A stretch of DNA of 64,000 nt from Planctomycetia bacterium (GTDB taxonomy: Bacteria; Planctomycetota; Phycisphaerae; Phycisphaerales; SM1A02). A program made the position numbers and the translations under genes. The notes under the pieces were generated by a model. It ran no database searches. It saw nothing but the letters and a program-made list of their open reading frames with translations, and was not told where the DNA came from. The stretch covers positions 24,311 to 88,310 of the forward strand of contig SXOD01000052.1 of assembly GCA_005776885.1 (NCBI GenBank), given 5' to 3'. Below, piece by piece: positions 63,069 to 64,000 of the stretch. Numbering within the stretch: position 1 is the first letter of the stretch; every line of letters starts with the position of its first letter.

Positions 63069-64000
63069 TCAGAGGTCGATCTGAATGCCCAACTCAACCA
63101 TCCGGCCAGGCGGGATGGCGAAGTACAGCGGGTTGGCGCTGGAGATTCCCGCGAGCCAGCAGAAGAGGCGCTTGGAGGGCTTGGAGAGCTGGCTGTTCCC
63201 GCGCGACGTGACGATGGTGCGGCCGAGGAAGTACGTCGTGGTGCCTTCGCTGGTGCTGAAGCCCTGGTCGGCGGCCAGTCGAACCAGTTGCGGGACATCC
63301 AGCTGCTCCAGGAATCCCCGATAGGCCACGATCTTCCAGAACCCATCCCGGAGCTCCTCCACCATCAGGCGTTCCTCGTCCGGAACGCGCGGGACCTCGC
63401 TCGTGATGATGTTCATGATGGCCACCTGCTCGTGCAGCACCTTCAGGTGCTTGAGGTGGTGCATCAGCGTGGGGGGGACACCGGCGGTGTTGGGAGTGAG
63501 GAAGATGGCCGTGCCGGCAACACGGTGCACGGGGTGCGCCTCGAGGCTGTTGAGGAGCTGGTCCATCCCCAGCGTCTGCTTCGCGAATCTCGCCGAAAGG
63601 ATCTGCCTCCCGGCGGTCCAGACTCGCATCAGCGTGAAGAGGCTGAGGGCCATCAGGATCGTGATCCATCCACCGGTCGGGATCTTGAGGACGCCGGCCC
63701 CGAGGAAGCAGAGGTCGATCGTGAGGAAGATGCCAAGAAACGTGCCCACTTGCCAACCCTTCCAGGTCGTGTGTTTCTTGTAGAGGCTGAAGAGGATCGT
63801 CACGATCGTCATGTCCGCGGCGACAGCCAGGCCGTAGGCGTCGGCCAGGTTTTCCGACGTGCGGAACAGGAAGACAAGGATCACGCAGCCGAGGCCGCAG
63901 AGGAGGTTGGCGGCGGGCACGAAGACCTGGCCCCCGTGCTCGCTGGTGTGGGTGATCCGGATCCGGGGCAGGATGCCGAGTGCCACGGCCTGCTGCGTCA
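63069..64000 (-). CDS. kup: Kup-type potassium uptake protein, C-terminal part (cut by window edge)
   Basis: About 310 C-terminal codons are visible and the N terminus lies beyond the right edge. It starts inside TQQAVALGILPR, matching the family's conserved loop. Three or so helices follow, including 'LADAYGLAVAADMTIVTILF'. The cytoplasmic domain follows (AVHPVHRVAGTAIFLT-like near the middle, then 'TTYFLGRTIVTSRG'), typical of Kup. Proton-coupled K+ uptake. The stop lies 2 bp before terC. Confidence 0.93.
   Translation of the reverse strand, partial: TQQAVALGILPRIRITHTSEHGGQVFVPAANLLCGLGCVILVFLFRTSENLADAYGLAVAADMTIVTILFSLYKKHTTWKGWQVGTFLGIFLTIDLCFLGAGVLKIPTGGWITILMALSLFTLMRVWTAGRQILSARFAKQTLGMDQLLNSLEAHPVHRVAGTAIFLTPNTAGVPPTLMHHLKHLKVLHEQVAIMNIITSEVPRVPDEERLMVEELRDGFWKIVAYRGFLEQLDVPQLVRLAADQGFSTSEGTTTYFLGRTIVTSRGNSQLSKPSKRLFCWLAGISSANPLYFAIPPGRMVELGIQIDL

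Overview
The window looks like a chromosome segment from a high-GC planctomycete, most likely of the Phycisphaerae type. Four pointers support this: secreted proteins ending in dockerin-like duplicated Asp/Asn-rich repeats that close on Trp-Gly; one PAP/PEP-CTERM-like surface protein; a large secreted dehydrogenase fused to a planctomycete-type cytochrome c domain; and a DUF1080 lipoprotein. Genes are tightly packed, many starts overlap the preceding stop (ATGA, GTGA, TAATG), and several convergent pairs overlap at their 3' ends. I saw no phage, insertion sequence or CRISPR array. The lineage is inferred from protein families, not from a marker gene.

Layout. 1-1242: start of succinate dehydrogenase (sdhA, cut by the left edge) behind its membrane anchor. 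1340-11578: secreted proteins (dockerin-like, HAF-like, CTERM), a chemoreceptor and a heme-binding dehydrogenase. This part carries a family of ~55-bp palindromic elements, one of them inside a coding region. 11751-13658: CapD-like nucleotide-sugar dehydratase. 13753-17657: YbhB-like protein, unknown secreted protein, folP and an AhpD-like protein. 17718-20195: three overlapping minus-strand genes (TerB-like, DUF4145-like, PI-PLC-like lipoprotein). 20257-20392: a leucine-type tRNA with an unexpected UAC anticodon, followed by a 19-bp tandem repeat. 20452-26150: polyprenyl-phosphate glycosyltransferase, epimerase, glycosyltransferase and a chromate transporter fused to an M48 protease. 26219-31647: FHA/HD-GYP regulator, RNase H-like protein, AI-2E transporter, DUF1080 lipoprotein and a PQQ sugar dehydrogenase. 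31684-38437: Gly/Gln-rich secreted protein, serine acetyltransferase, and a SWIM protein paired with a SNF2 helicase. 38512-41547: tRNA-Lys, xerD-like recombinase, and purE with a PurK homologue that has lost its usual active-site motifs. 41752-46899: terminator, large dockerin-like protein and a Ser/Thr kinase. 46956-51811: PhoD-like phosphatase, coaBC and an RNase D. 51909-59185: a menaquinone operon menF-D-H-B-A-C with a convergent thioesterase, but no menE. 59185-64000: DUF72 protein, Sel1-repeat lipoprotein, TerC and a kup transporter cut by the right edge.

Together the genes describe a respiring bacterium that probably uses menaquinone (men operon, succinate dehydrogenase, membrane quinoprotein dehydrogenases), makes extracellular polysaccharide (CapD, WecA-like, epimerase, glycosyltransferase) and exports many surface proteins. 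The points most worth checking are the palindromic repeat family and its in-frame copy, the leucine-type tRNA with a valine anticodon, the degenerate PurK beside a class I PurE, and two membrane-protein fusions.
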